Shown: positions 52,104-60,228 of the stretch, in pieces | Layout: the number at the start of each line of letters is the position of its first letter | Position numbering within the stretch: the first letter of the stretch is position 1 | DNA from: Acidobacteriota bacterium | GTDB lineage: Bacteria > Acidobacteriota > Vicinamibacteria > Vicinamibacterales > JAHECP01 | Reading direction: 5' to 3' | Assembly (NCBI GenBank): GCA_024641665.1 | Contig: JAHECP010000014.1 | Coordinates: 1-60,620 of the forward strand | Length of the DNA: 60,620 nt | Made by a program: the position numbers and the translations under genes | The notes under the pieces: generated by a model | The model's database searches: none | What the model was told of the DNA's origin: nothing | What the model saw: only the letters and a program-made list of their open reading frames with translations

Positions 52104-53153
52104 ATGACAATTGCGGCGGACGTGCTGAGGCGGATCAAGAGCCACGAAGCCAGCGTGGGCATCATCGGCATGGGCTACGTCGGCCTGCCGCTGGCGCTCG
52201 CGTTCGTGGAGCGCGGGTTCAGGGTCGTCGGCTTCGACGTGGACGAGACGAAGGTCCGCAAGCTGAAGGCGGGCGAGTCCTACATCAGGCACATCGCGGA
52301 CGGACGGCTCCCGGCGGCGGCCGCCACCGGCCGCCTGGACGCGACGACGGCGTTCGGGCGGCTGGCGGAGACGGACGCGATCCTGATCTGCGTGCCCACG
52401 CCACTCACCGCGCAGCGCCAGCCGGACATGACCTTCGTCGAGAACTCCGCGCGGCAGATCCGCGCCGCGCTCAGGCCCGGCCACCTGGTCATCCTCGAGT
52501 CCACCACCTACCCGGGGACGACGGACGAGCTGGTGAAGACGATCCTCGAAGAGTCGGGCCTCGCGTGCGGCCGCGACTTCTTCCTGGCCTTCTCGCCCGA
52601 GCGCGAGGACCCGGGCAACAAGGAGTTCGGCACCACCACGATCCCCAAGGTCGTGGGCGGCGTGGACGAGACGAGCGGCGACCTGGCCCAGGCGCTCTAC
52701 GACCAGATCGTCGTCCGCTCGGTGCGCGTGTCGTCCGCCCGCGCCGCCGAGGCCGCCAAGCTCACCGAGAACATCTTCCGCGCGGTCAACATCGCCCTCG
52801 TCAACGAGTTGAAGATCGTCTACGACCGCATGGGCATCGACATCTGGGAGGTGCTCGACGACCCGCGCGAGAGCCCGGCCTTCGAGCTCATCGAACGGCT
52901 GCTGCACCTCGGCGCCGAGGTGTCCTACCACGACCCGCACATCCCCACGGCGCCCAGCATGCGCTCGTGGCCGCACCTGCCGCCCATGTGCTCGAAGCCG
53001 CTCACGGCGGACGTGCTCGCGCAACAGGACGCGGTCCTCATCGTGACGGACCACTCGGGCGTGAACTACGACCTGGTGCTGCGCACGGCGCCGCTCGTCG
53101 TGGACACGCGCGGGGTGTACCGGGGGAGGAACGGGAAGGTGGTGAAGGCGTAG
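52104..53153 (+). pseudogene. Nucleotide-sugar 6-dehydrogenase, copy 3, with in-frame 270-bp deletion
   Basis: The 349-residue frame is intact and starts MTIAADVLRRIKSHEASVGI, but jumps from GIDIWEVLD to DPRESPAFEL. The missing 90 codons include GGHCIPLDP with the catalytic Cys and the start of the C-terminal domain. In copy 1 the deletion ends lie at two TCGACG repeats (47250 and 47520), so slipped pairing explains it. The N-terminal NAD domain is more diverged from copies 1 and 2 than they are from each other. A catalytically dead protein could still be made. Confidence 0.85.
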
Positions 53154-53301
53154 GTCCGGCGACTGCTTGACTCCTTCGCCGGACGCCAGAAAGCGCAGGT
53201 CGTTTCCGGAGGATAAGAGGCGGCGACGAGCTGAAGCGGGCGCAGAAGCCGCGCGCCAGAAACGCGACTGACGTCAGGCGTCGCGGCTGAGGCGAACAGT
53301 G

Positions 53302-53332
53302 AGCGGGGGCAACCCCGCTCTTCGTGTTTCTG
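53302..53332 (+). terminator. Terminator-like hairpin after dehydrogenase copy 3
   Basis: AGCGGGG, GCAA, CCCCGCT, then CTTCGTGTTTCTG. It corresponds to the one at 50321 with compensating changes in the stem. Confidence 0.5.
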
Positions 53333-53354
53333 AGTGGCGCGAGCTCCGGGCCCA

Positions 53355-53629
53355 AGGCTCCCGAAGGCCACGACGTGCTGAGAGCAGACGTCGCCGAGCT
53401 CAAGGGCGGGGTGTCGCGCCTCGAGGCCGGGCAAGAGCGGCTGGAGATCCGCCAGGCAGCCGTCGAGTTCCGGCAGACCCGTGTGGAGGACGGGCTCGCT
53501 CAGGTGGTGGAACGCCAGGACCGCTTGGAAGGCCGCCAGTCGGCCCTGGAAGGCCGCCAGTCGGCGCTCGAAGACCACCAGGTCGAGCTGACGACCGAGG
53601 TGCGGCTGCTCATTGCTCGAACCGGGTAA
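53355..53629 (+). pseudogene. Coiled-coil family B, N-terminally truncated copy
   Basis: GHDVLRADVAELKGGVSRLE to LLIARTG matches the C-terminal two-thirds of the family B gene. It has one extra LEGRQSA heptad (21 bp) relative to the copy at 51002. The native start is missing; sequence upstream derives from the dehydrogenase terminator block. Confidence 0.65.
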
Positions 53630-53646
53630 GGCCGGCATCGAAGTGT

Positions 53647-53652
53647 TATCAT
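53647..53652 (+). promoter_or_regulatory. -10 box (TATCAT) for leaderless MNT2 mRNA
   Basis: TATCAT, GCGGCC, then GTG. This repeats the six-base spacing seen at def and other genes. Confidence 0.55.
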
Positions 53653-53658
53653 GCGGCC

Positions 53659-54081
53659 GTGAACCTGCGCGAATCGCTCGCCGCGATCTGCCGGCAGTTC
53701 GAGGTCGACGCGCTGTACGTCTTCGGAAGCCGCGCCGCCGAAGTGTACGCGTGCGTGCAGAGTTCCGGCAGCCTCGCCTCTTCCGCTTCCGATGTCGACG
53801 TCGGCGCGCTGCCGATGTCGGTCCGTCTCTCCGACCCGAGAGAGCGCGTGCGCCTGGCCATGGCGCTCGAGGATCTCCTCGGGACGACGCGTGTGGACCT
53901 CGTGATGCTCCCGGAAGCCGATCCGTATCTCGCCCTCGACGTCGTGTCGGGCGAGTTGTTCTACTGCGCTGACGCCGTGCGACAGGCCGAGTACGAGCTG
54001 TACGTCCTGCGCCGCGCGGGTGACCTCGCGCCGTTCGAACGCGAACGGCGCGCGCTGCTCCTGACCGGGTCCACATCGTGA
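53659..54081 (+). CDS. MNT-type nucleotidyltransferase antitoxin, MNT2
   Basis: The 140-residue protein has YVFGSRAAEVYACVQSSGSL followed by SDVDVGALP: the GS and DxD parts of the MNT site separated by a longer loop than in MNT1. DLLGTTRVDLVMLPEADPYL gives the third acidic residue. It is expected to AMPylate and silence the HEPN toxin encoded next. GTG at 53659 is chosen from the -10 position. Its stop overlaps the HEPN start (GTGA). Confidence 0.85.
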   Translation: MNLRESLAAICRQFEVDALYVFGSRAAEVYACVQSSGSLASSASDVDVGALPMSVRLSDPRERVRLAMALEDLLGTTRVDLVMLPEADPYLALDVVSGELFYCADAVRQAEYELYVLRRAGDLAPFERERRALLLTGSTS

Positions 54082-54536
54082 CGGCGACCGGTATCAAGGA
54101 GAAGGTCGTCGCCCAGCGCGTCGCGTGGATCGAGGAAATGCTCCGCGGCGTCGCGGCGCTCCCCCTGGACACCTTCGACCGCTTCGTTGCGGACCCCCGA
54201 AACGTCGCCGCCGCGGACTCCTACGTACGGCGATCCCTCGAAGCCCTGCTCGATCTCGGCCGCCACATTCTGGCCAAAGGCTTCGGTCGGGCGGTGAGCG
54301 AGTACCGCGAGGTCGCGCGCCAGCTGCTGGCGGCTGGCGTCCTGACCGAAGACGACGCGCGAGTCCTGGGCGAAATGGCCGGCTACCGAAACCGGCTGGT
54401 GCATTTCTACGACGAGGTCACACCTCCGGAGCTCTACCGCATCTGCACGAAGCGCCTGTCCGACGTGACGACGATCGTGAACGCGTTCCGCACATGGATC
54501 GAGCAGCACCCCGAACGCGTGGACCGCTCCCTGTAG
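54078..54536 (+). CDS. HEPN toxin, HepT-like
   Basis: The 152-residue helical protein carries [11 protein letters not shown], a perfect Rx4HxY motif (Arg104, His109, Tyr111). The Arg and His form the RNase site, and the Tyr is the residue AMPylated by the MNT partner in characterised HepT/MntA systems. Its coding sequence overlaps MNT2 by 4 bp. Only 12 bp after its stop, a fragment of the dehydrogenase gene begins, so the pair has replaced the 5' half of copy 4. Confidence 0.88.
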   Translation: MTATGIKEKVVAQRVAWIEEMLRGVAALPLDTFDRFVADPRNVAAADSYVRRSLEALLDLGRHILAKGFGRAVSEYREVARQLLAAGVLTEDDARVLGEMAGYRNRLVHFYDEVTPPELYRICTKRLSDVTTIVNAFRTWIEQHPERVDRSL

Positions 54537-54548
54537 CGGGAGAAGCGC

Positions 54549-54912
54549 TGGCAACAAGGACTTCGGCACCACCACCATCCCCAAGGTCGTGGGCGGCGTG
54601 GACGAGACGAGCGGCGACCTGGCCCAGGCGCTCTACGACCAGATCGTCGTCCGCTCGGTGCGCGTGTCGTCCGCCCGCGCGGCGGAGGCCGCCAAGCTCA
54701 CCGAGAACATCTTCCGCGCGGTCAACATCGCCTTGGTCAACGAGCTGAAGATCGTCTACGACCGCATGGGCATCGACATCTGGGAGGTGCTCGACGCGGC
54801 CGCCACCAAGCCGTTCGGGTTCATGCGGTTCAACCCGGGGCCGGGCTGGGGTGGGCACTGCATCCCGCTCGACCCGTTCTACCTGTCGTGGAAGGCGCGC
54901 GAATACGGCGCC
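54549..54912 (+). pseudogene. Nucleotide-sugar 6-dehydrogenase, copy 4, central fragment
   Basis: [20 protein letters not shown] through [20 protein letters not shown] is nearly identical to copies 1 and 2. The sequence starts abruptly after the HEPN stop and ends abruptly where the ATPase cassette begins. The 3' end of the same gene lies beyond that cassette at 56247. Confidence 0.85.
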
Positions 54913-54972
54913 CCGCTTCGATGACCCGGAGGACGTCGCTCAGAAGGGCCGGCGGCCGCCGGACCAGACGGC

Positions 54973-56127
54973 TCAGCCCAGGACGTGGCCGGCCGTCAGC
55001 TGCTTGAAGAACCGCTCGAGGGGCCAGACGCGGAGCGGGCCGTCCTTGAGTTCCGCGGAGCCCGTGTACACGCCGTGGCCAGCGGTCAGCGTGCCTTCGT
55101 GAATCAGCCGCTTCAGCGGGACGCCGTGCTCGTGTTTCCAGGCCGGCGCGGCCTTGACCTCGACGCCGATCGCCCGGTCGCCGCGAGTCCACACGAAATC
55201 CACCTCGCTGCCGGACGGCGTGCGCCAGTAGTGAAGCCGACCGCCGAGGTTCCGAAGGGCGATGGCCGCCCGAAGTTCGTGGAGCACCCACGTCTCCAGG
55301 AGGAACCCGCGCTCGACGCCATCCAGCGGCTCACGAAGTCGTCCTCCGAGCGCCCGCGCCACGCCCGGGTCGAACAGGTAGAACTTCGGGCTCGCCACCT
55401 CCTTCACCTTGGACCGCTTGCGCCACGCGGGGAGCCAGAACCCGATCAGCGTGTCCACGAGCGTGGCGAAATATCCCTGGACGGTCGGCCTGGCGACGCC
55501 GGCATCGCGCGCGATCCCGGCGACGTTGACGACCTGGCCGTTGACGAGTGCCGCGACTTCCAGGAACCGGGCGAAGGACTCGAGGTTGCGGACGAAGGCC
55601 TCCTGCTGGATCTCCTCGCGGACGTAGTTCGCCACGTAGGCGTCGAGGGAGTCGAGCGCGTAATCGGGCTCTGCGTGGATCTGCGGAAGGAGCCCGAGTC
55701 GCAGCACGCGATCGAGGTCGAAGTCGTAGTTCAGTTCGGACGCGGTCAACGGGAAGAACTGCCGGTTGATCGCGCGGCCGGCGAGAAGGTCGACGTCCAG
55801 TCGTTTCAACTTTCGGGCGCTGGAGCCGCTGAGCGCGAAACGATGGGCGCGGCCGTGTTCGGCGATGAGCGCGTGCACCTCGCTGAGCAGCGACGGCATC
55901 CGTTGCACCTCGTCGACCACCACCCAGTGTCCGCGCGGGCGGGCCTCGATCTGCTGGCGGAACGAGTCCGGCTGCCGGCTCAGTCCCAGAACCGTCTGGA
56001 TCCGGAGCAGATCGAACCACAGCGCATCCGGCAGGAGATGTCTCAGCCAAGTGGTCTTGCCGGTCCCCCGCGGGCCGAAGAGGAAGAACGAGTGCCCGGG
56101 CAGCTCAAACCGTCGTGCAAACATCAC
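54973..56127 (-). CDS. AAA-family ATPase with DUF4143 domain
   Basis: The 384-residue protein has FFLFGPRGTGKTTWL (Walker A, about 14-25), VVVDEVQRMP (Walker B), SGSSARKLKR, an HTH-like AGIARDAGVARPTVQGYF and the C-terminal SGSEVDFVW with GVEVKA, again a nuclease-like acidic-Lys set. It is a distant paralogue of 16040-17206. It lies inverted within dehydrogenase copy 4, so it arrived as a cassette. Start GTG 56127 or ATG 56124, with TAATCT a few bases upstream on the same strand. Confidence 0.82.
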   Translation of the reverse strand: MMFARRFELPGHSFFLFGPRGTGKTTWLRHLLPDALWFDLLRIQTVLGLSRQPDSFRQQIEARPRGHWVVVDEVQRMPSLLSEVHALIAEHGRAHRFALSGSSARKLKRLDVDLLAGRAINRQFFPLTASELNYDFDLDRVLRLGLLPQIHAEPDYALDSLDAYVANYVREEIQQEAFVRNLESFARFLEVAALVNGQVVNVAGIARDAGVARPTVQGYFATLVDTLIGFWLPAWRKRSKVKEVASPKFYLFDPGVARALGGRLREPLDGVERGFLLETWVLHELRAAIALRNLGGRLHYWRTPSGSEVDFVWTRGDRAIGVEVKAAPAWKHEHGVPLKRLIHEGTLTAGHGVYTGSAELKDGPLRVWPLERFFKQLTAGHVLG

Positions 56128-56129
56128 CA

Positions 56130-56150
56130 GCAGATTAGCCTAGAATCTGC
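56130..56150. promoter_or_regulatory. Operator-like inverted repeat at the DUF4143 ATPase promoter
   Basis: GCAGATT, AGCCTAG, AATCTGC is a perfect 7-bp inverted repeat lying over the predicted -10 of the ATPase gene. It may bind that gene's own HTH region or another regulator. Confidence 0.45.
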
Positions 56151-56168
56151 TTGGTGTCTATACAAATA

Positions 56169-56240
56169 TGGCGACGCCCTGCGACACAATCGTCTTCCGC
56201 CACGCCGACCCGCGCCTGCCGTTCCTTCGAGACCCATGAT
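56169..56240 (+). pseudogene. RES-toxin N-terminal relic
   Basis: MATPCDTIVFRHADPRLPFL ends RDP and a stop. FRHADPRLPFLR is identical to the start of the RES toxin at 60225 apart from the first residues. The fragment ends where dehydrogenase copy 4 tail DNA begins. Confidence 0.75.
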
Positions 56241-56246
56241 GTGGAA

Positions 56247-56341
56247 GGCAGTGGACTACGACCTCGTCCTGCGCACGGCCCCGCTCATCGTCGACACGCG
56301 CGGGGTGTACCGCGGCGGGAACGGGAAGGTGGTGAAGGCGC
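56247..56341 (+). pseudogene. Nucleotide-sugar 6-dehydrogenase, copy 4, 3' tail
   Basis: DYDLVLRTAPLIVDTRGVYR is followed by GGNGKVVKA, the C-terminus of the intact copies. The stop codon TAG has become CAG (56340-56342), so the frame runs on into unrelated sequence. Confidence 0.8.
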
Positions 56342-56374
56342 AGGCGCCTCTAACCCGCTTCCAGACGGTCGTCC

Positions 56375-56671
56375 TCAGCACTGGTTCGACGCCCTCACCA
56401 ACAAGGCGCTGGCGATGGGCAGCCGGGCGGAAACCAGGGACCTCGTCGATATCGTGGCCTACGCCAGCCGGTGTCCGGTCCACGCGGTTGTCTGGGCCGC
56501 GTGCGCGAAAAAGACCCAGGCTTTGGGCCGCTCCTCCTGCTCGGGTCTCGGGCCCGTGGTCACGCACGTCCCGATAGCGATCTCGATCTGCTCATCATCG
56601 AGGACTCGGAGCTTCCTCGGTACCGTCGTCCGCCTCGATACCTGCGGGCGCTCGTCGGCGCGACCGCTTGA
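56375..56671 (+). pseudogene. Relics of a second nucleotidyltransferase and of MNT1
   Basis: HWFDALTNKALAMGSRAETR (from about 56380) resembles the C-terminal part of AbiEii-like nucleotidyltransferases. From about 56527, LLLGSRARGHARPDSDLDLL to YLRALVG matches MNT1 nearly exactly and then stops. Neither fragment has a start. Confidence 0.6.
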
Positions 56672-56828
56672 CTCCTTCGCCGGACGATGCCATCGTCGTC
56701 GGACCGCGGCATGGCAGAAACCGCAGGGAGAGTCCGGAGAAACCAGGAAGAAGCTGCCCCGGCCTGGCTGTAAGTCGTTGAAGGCAAGACGGGGCGTCAC
56801 GGCACGGTTCCTGCTTTTCGAGCTCGGC

Positions 56829-57356
56829 ATGACGAACGACGAAGCGACGTGGTTGAAGGAGGTCATTCAGGCCGAGACGCGACCTCTGCGCGAGCTGATC
56901 GAGGCGAACCAGGCCGAGATGCGCGCGGGGTTCACGGTCGTGCGCGGGGAGATGGCCGAGGGGCTGGCAGGCCTGCGCGGGGAGATGGCCGAGGGGCTGG
57001 CAGGCCTGCGCGGGGAGATGGCCGAGGGGCTGGCGGACGTGCGCGACACCCTCCGCGCGGAGATGGCTGGAGGGCTGGACACCGTGCGCGGCGAGATGGC
57101 CGCCGGGTTCGGGGAGATGCGCCGGCACTTCGAGGTGCTCACCGAGGATCTGCGCGGCGGTGTCAAGCTCCTCGCCGAGGGACACGCTGCTCTGAGCGAG
57201 AAGATCGAGTCGGTCGATCAGAAGGTGACGAGAGTCGAGGGGCGGGTCGAGTCTCTCGATCTTCGGGTGATGTGGCTGCAGGATCGGACCGTGTCGCTCG
57301 AAGTCGGGCAACGCGCCGTCGTCGCGGCCGTCCGGGAGTTGATGGGGCAGAAGTAG
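56829..57356 (+). CDS. Coiled-coil protein, family A, copy 2
   Basis: The 175-residue paralogue of 48075-48536 starts MTNDEATWLKEVIQAETRPL. It has three near-perfect copies of a 33-bp DNA unit encoding GEMAEGLAGLR (about 56948-57046), then degenerate ones, and ends VRELMGQK. The higher repeat number makes it 22 residues longer than copy 1. The upstream promoter block is also shared. No known domain; it is predicted to be an elongated helical oligomer. Confidence 0.72.
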   Translation: MTNDEATWLKEVIQAETRPLRELIEANQAEMRAGFTVVRGEMAEGLAGLRGEMAEGLAGLRGEMAEGLADVRDTLRAEMAGGLDTVRGEMAAGFGEMRRHFEVLTEDLRGGVKLLAEGHAALSEKIESVDQKVTRVEGRVESLDLRVMWLQDRTVSLEVGQRAVVAAVRELMGQK

Positions 57357-57401
57357 ACACGACGCCGGGCCGCGGCACGGTTCGTGCTGGCGCTGGTGGA
57401 C

Positions 57402-57713
57402 ATGACCAACGAGGACGTCAACGCTCGGCTCGACCGGCTCGAGACCCTGATGAAGTCCGAGGGCGAGACCACGCGCCGCCACTTCGACGTGGTGGCGGAG
57501 GGGCTTCGTCAAGAGATTCACGTGATAGCCGAGGGCCACGGCGTATTGAGGGGCGACGTCGCCGATCTCAAGGCCGGGCAGGCGCGCGTGGAGGAAGGCC
57601 AGGAACGGCTGGAGATCCGCCAGTCGGCGCTCGAATACCGCCAGACACGCCTCGAGGACCAGACAAAGGAGCTGACGACCGAGGTCCGGCTGCTGATTGC
57701 GCGAACGGGGTAA
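57402..57713 (+). CDS. Coiled-coil protein, family B, full length
   Basis: The 103-residue helical protein starts MTNEDVNARLDRLETLMKSE and ends TEVRLLIARTG, with Gln/Arg/Glu-rich heptads (ERLEIRQSALEYRQTRLEDQ). It appears to be the only complete member; partial copies lie at 48571, 51002 and 53355. It follows family A copy 2 by 45 bp, so A and B probably form an operon. The shared MTN[DE] start suggests A and B are related. Function unknown. Confidence 0.7.
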   Translation: MTNEDVNARLDRLETLMKSEGETTRRHFDVVAEGLRQEIHVIAEGHGVLRGDVADLKAGQARVEEGQERLEIRQSALEYRQTRLEDQTKELTTEVRLLIARTG

Positions 57714-57729
57714 GGCGGGTGTCTCGGGG

Positions 57730-58344
57730 CTACCTGGGACCAGGCCGGACCGCCACGCTTCTCGACACGCGGTAGTTGTGCGCGACGATGGTCGCCGAGG
57801 CGGTGTTGAGGGCGAACATGAGGATTGCCGCCGCGACAGGCCGCTCCTTTGACAGCCTGCGCCCGAGCGCGATGGTCGCGGCGGCGGAGGCGCCCTTGAG
57901 CGCGAAGAGCGCCACGCCGTTGCCGGCCACGCGCCCCATCATGGGGTTCCCTTCCCGCGCGCCGGCGTCGAGCGCCACCGTGGTGGAGTGGGCGTCGAAC
58001 ATCTGCAGGGCCGCATAGGTCACATACAGGCGCGTGTCTGCGTCCGGCGCCGGGTCGCGATCGTCGAGGTCCATGACCACGGTCAGCGGCACGCACGATG
58101 GCGGCTGCCGCGTCGGGTCGGGCGGCATGGTCTCGGGTGAGAACGGCGGCAGGGAGAGCGTGAACCGGACTCGCTGGTTCGAACCGGGAGCGGCCGTCGC
58201 TACGGGAGGAAACCAACGCGTGGCGTCGGTGTCGCGAAGGGGCGTTTTGACCGGATCCCCGGCGCGCGCCGGAGCGGCCAGGCAGGCGACCGACAGCGCG
58301 CCGAAGAGCAGCAGGCGAGAGTTCCGACCGAGGAACCGGGACAT
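57730..58344 (-). CDS. Exported protein with DUF5658-like C-terminus
   Basis: The 204-residue protein has a signal peptide (LLLFGALSVACLAAPARAG). A Pro-rich linker follows, then a C-terminal region with two hydrophobic helices and ALQMFDAHSTTVALDAGARE followed by GNPMMG, which resembles DUF5658 membrane proteins. Function unknown. It converges on coiled-coil gene B. ATG at 58344. Confidence 0.65.
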   Translation of the reverse strand: MSRFLGRNSRLLLFGALSVACLAAPARAGDPVKTPLRDTDATRWFPPVATAAPGSNQRVRFTLSLPPFSPETMPPDPTRQPPSCVPLTVVMDLDDRDPAPDADTRLYVTYAALQMFDAHSTTVALDAGAREGNPMMGRVAGNGVALFALKGASAAATIALGRRLSKERPVAAAILMFALNTASATIVAHNYRVSRSVAVRPGPR

Positions 58345-58605
58345 CGGTCACCCGACCACTTTCTGCCGGGGAGCCTGACGCCGACCTCAGGCCAGCGGAC
58401 GGGGACGGTCCGCCTATACTGACATAAAGAGATGCTTCAAGCTCCTTGCCACTGGACTAATACGAAAATAGGCGTGTATTAAAGCAAGCGGAAAACCGCA
58501 GGCGGCAGGACTGTCATGGACCGACAGTTTTGCAATGGAACGGACCCGACAGCCAGGACGCCGACCGGCCTGGCCTTACGGTGGGAGACCTTGATACGCC
58601 GTAAG
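58345..58605. other. Intergenic region, no gene seen
   Basis: It contains a TATACT hexamer near 58415, a local AT-rich patch (58420-58490) and small hairpins (ACTGTCATGGACCGACAGT). No reading frame is convincing. Confidence 0.4.
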
Positions 58606-58622
58606 ATACGTGCTACACGTAT
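58606..58622. promoter_or_regulatory. Operator of the VapBC operon
   Basis: ATACGTG-CTA-CACGTAT is a perfect 7-bp inverted repeat overlapping TATATT, a likely -10 hexamer (58620-58625), about 27 bp before the antitoxin start. It is the expected site for VapB binding. Confidence 0.6.
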
Positions 58623-58648
58623 ATTACGTGCAGTTGTCGGGGATTCCC

Positions 58649-58900
58649 ATGAACACGACTCCAACGGCCAAACAGAACATCACGCTCCGCCTCGATCGCC
58701 AGACGCTCCGCAGGGCCAAGGTGTTGGCCGCGAAACGAAACACGTCCATCAGCGGCCTGCTGGCCGAGCAGATCGAGGCGCTCGTCGGCGAGGACGAGGC
58801 CTACGACCGGGCTCAGCGCGAGGCGCTCGCGCTGCTCGATCGCGGCTTTCACCTCGGAGGGGTGATCGCGGCCACCCGCGAGGAGTGGCATGAGCGATAA
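58649..58900 (+). CDS. VapB-like antitoxin
   Basis: The 83-residue protein has an N-terminal ribbon-helix-helix (KQNITLRLDRQTLRRAKVLA; AKRNTSISGLLAEQIEAL) and an acidic C-terminal tail (EDEAYDRAQREALALLDRGF) that should wrap the toxin. ATG at 58649 follows GGGGATTCCC. It overlaps vapC by 11 bp. An earlier in-frame start at 58610 would run through the operator and is rejected. Confidence 0.85.
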   Translation: MNTTPTAKQNITLRLDRQTLRRAKVLAAKRNTSISGLLAEQIEALVGEDEAYDRAQREALALLDRGFHLGGVIAATREEWHER

Positions 58901-59309
58901 GACCTTCGTCGACACGAACGTGTTGATCTACGCGCACGACGTGGACGCCGGTCGAAAGCACGAGCTCGCCGGGAAGGTGCTTCGCGAGCTGTGGGCCGAG
59001 CGAATGGGCGTTCTCAGCGGGCAGGTGCTGCAGGAGTTCTACACCAACGCCACGCGCAAGATCCGCACGCCGCTGCCCAGACCGACCGCCCGCGACATTG
59101 TCCGTACGTACGCCGTCTGGTGCGTGGAGAGCGCGACCACGGCGGATATGGCGGCGGCCTTTCAGATCGAAGACGCTGCCAGAATCGGCTTCTGGGACGC
59201 CCTGATCATCGCGGTCGCCGTCAGGAGCGGCGCCAGACGATTGTTGTCGGAGGACCTCAACTCCGGTCAGGCCATCGCCGGCATCGTCATTGAGAACCCG
59301 TTCGTCTGA
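58890..59309 (+). CDS. VapC-like PIN-domain toxin
   Basis: The 139-residue PIN domain carries the four acidic metal ligands: Asp8 (TFVDTNVLIY), Glu49 (VLQEFY), Asp103 (FWDALI) and Asp122 (SEDLN). VapC toxins are Mg-dependent RNases that usually cut tRNA or rRNA; the target here is unknown. All catalytic residues are intact, so the module is probably active. It is translated with VapB through an 11-bp overlap. Confidence 0.9.
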   Translation: MSDKTFVDTNVLIYAHDVDAGRKHELAGKVLRELWAERMGVLSGQVLQEFYTNATRKIRTPLPRPTARDIVRTYAVWCVESATTADMAAAFQIEDAARIGFWDALIIAVAVRSGARRLLSEDLNSGQAIAGIVIENPFV

Positions 59310-59554
59310 CCCTCCCTCCCGTTCCCGCCAAGTCCAGCTCGCCCACGAACGCCAGGCGCCGGGCTCGTCACTCCCTCTCGCGCGCGCGGGTCGAACGACG
59401 GTGTGCACGCGGGGCGAGAGCTCGCGCCCCGACTCCCTCGTCCTCCCGGTCCGCGCAGGCTCCACTGCGCCGCGGCAGCCGGTCAAGCGACAAGTGACGA
59501 CAGCGCGCGCTAGGTCGCGCCCGGTCCCCGGCTGGCGCGAGTTCGTTGTTCCCG
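59310..59554. other. Intergenic region, no gene seen
   Basis: High-GC sequence with short frames and no recognisable protein. It carries the promoter of the next operon at its right end. Confidence 0.4.
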
Positions 59555-59583
59555 TTGACACCCGTCGGCGCGGCGGGTATGAT
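59555..59583 (+). promoter_or_regulatory. Sigma-70 promoter of the Xre/RES operon
   Basis: TTGACA (59555-59560), a 17-base spacer, and TATGAT (59578-59583). The start would be near 59590, giving a leader of about 18 bases. CCGTCGGCGCGGCGGG in the spacer is partly palindromic. Confidence 0.7.
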
Positions 59584-59607
59584 TCGGAATAGAATTGGAA
59601 TAAACAT

Positions 59608-60228
59608 ATGGTCCACTTCAAATCCGATTCAGGTCCGCTCGAGGAGCCGGGCGTGGCCCGACTGGCCGCCGACGCGGTACGAAAGGCCCACGCCGTGGGC
59701 CTCCTGGATGAGGCGCCCGATTTCACCGGGCTCACGTATCCGCTGGTCAAGCAGGTCGTGGCGCGCGTGCGCGAGGCCGGCGTCGGCGGGTACGCCGCCG
59801 ACAGCCTCGCCCGCACCGACCCGGCCGACGTCGAGGCCCTCGCCCGCGAGCTCCGTCGGATCGACGCGTGGCTCGAGGAGTCGCCGTTGCCCGACACCGA
59901 GTGGCCACGCCTGCTCGCGGTCCTCGACCGCGACCGGCTCGCGGCGCTCCTGAACGTCTCGGTGTCGAGCGTCGGCCGCTACGAGCGCCACGAGCGGACG
60001 ACGCCCGACGAGATTGCCGTCCGCCTGCACTTCCTCGCGCTCATCGTCGGCGACCTGGCCGGCGCGTACAACGCGATCGGCATCCGCCGCTGGTTCGGCC
60101 GCACGCGCGCGGCGCTCGACGGGCGCGCGCCCGCCGACCTGCTCGCCGGCGACTGGCGGCCGGAAGACGAAGGGCCGGCGCACGTGCGTGCGCTCGCCCG
60201 GGCCCTGGTGGACTCGCCCGCCACATGA
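59608..60228 (+). CDS. Xre/MbcA/ParS-type antitoxin
   Basis: The 206-residue protein has an N-terminal helical region, a DNA-binding part (DRDRLAALLNVSVSSVGRYE) and the C-terminal toxin-binding domain with AIGIRRWFGRTRAALDGRAP. This is the DUF2384-type element found in antitoxins of RES toxins. It should neutralise the next protein and repress the promoter upstream. ATG at 59608. Its stop overlaps the RES start (ATGA). It is somewhat longer than typical members (about 130-160 aa). Confidence 0.85.
   Translation: MVHFKSDSGPLEEPGVARLAADAVRKAHAVGLLDEAPDFTGLTYPLVKQVVARVREAGVGGYAADSLARTDPADVEALARELRRIDAWLEESPLPDTEWPRLLAVLDRDRLAALLNVSVSSVGRYERHERTTPDEIAVRLHFLALIVGDLAGAYNAIGIRRWFGRTRAALDGRAPADLLAGDWRPEDEGPAHVRALARALVDSPAT

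Noticed and set aside
51909-53054. Long minus-strand extension of TumE to 477 residues
   Set aside because: It runs antisense through dehydrogenase copy 3 and across the TumE operator.
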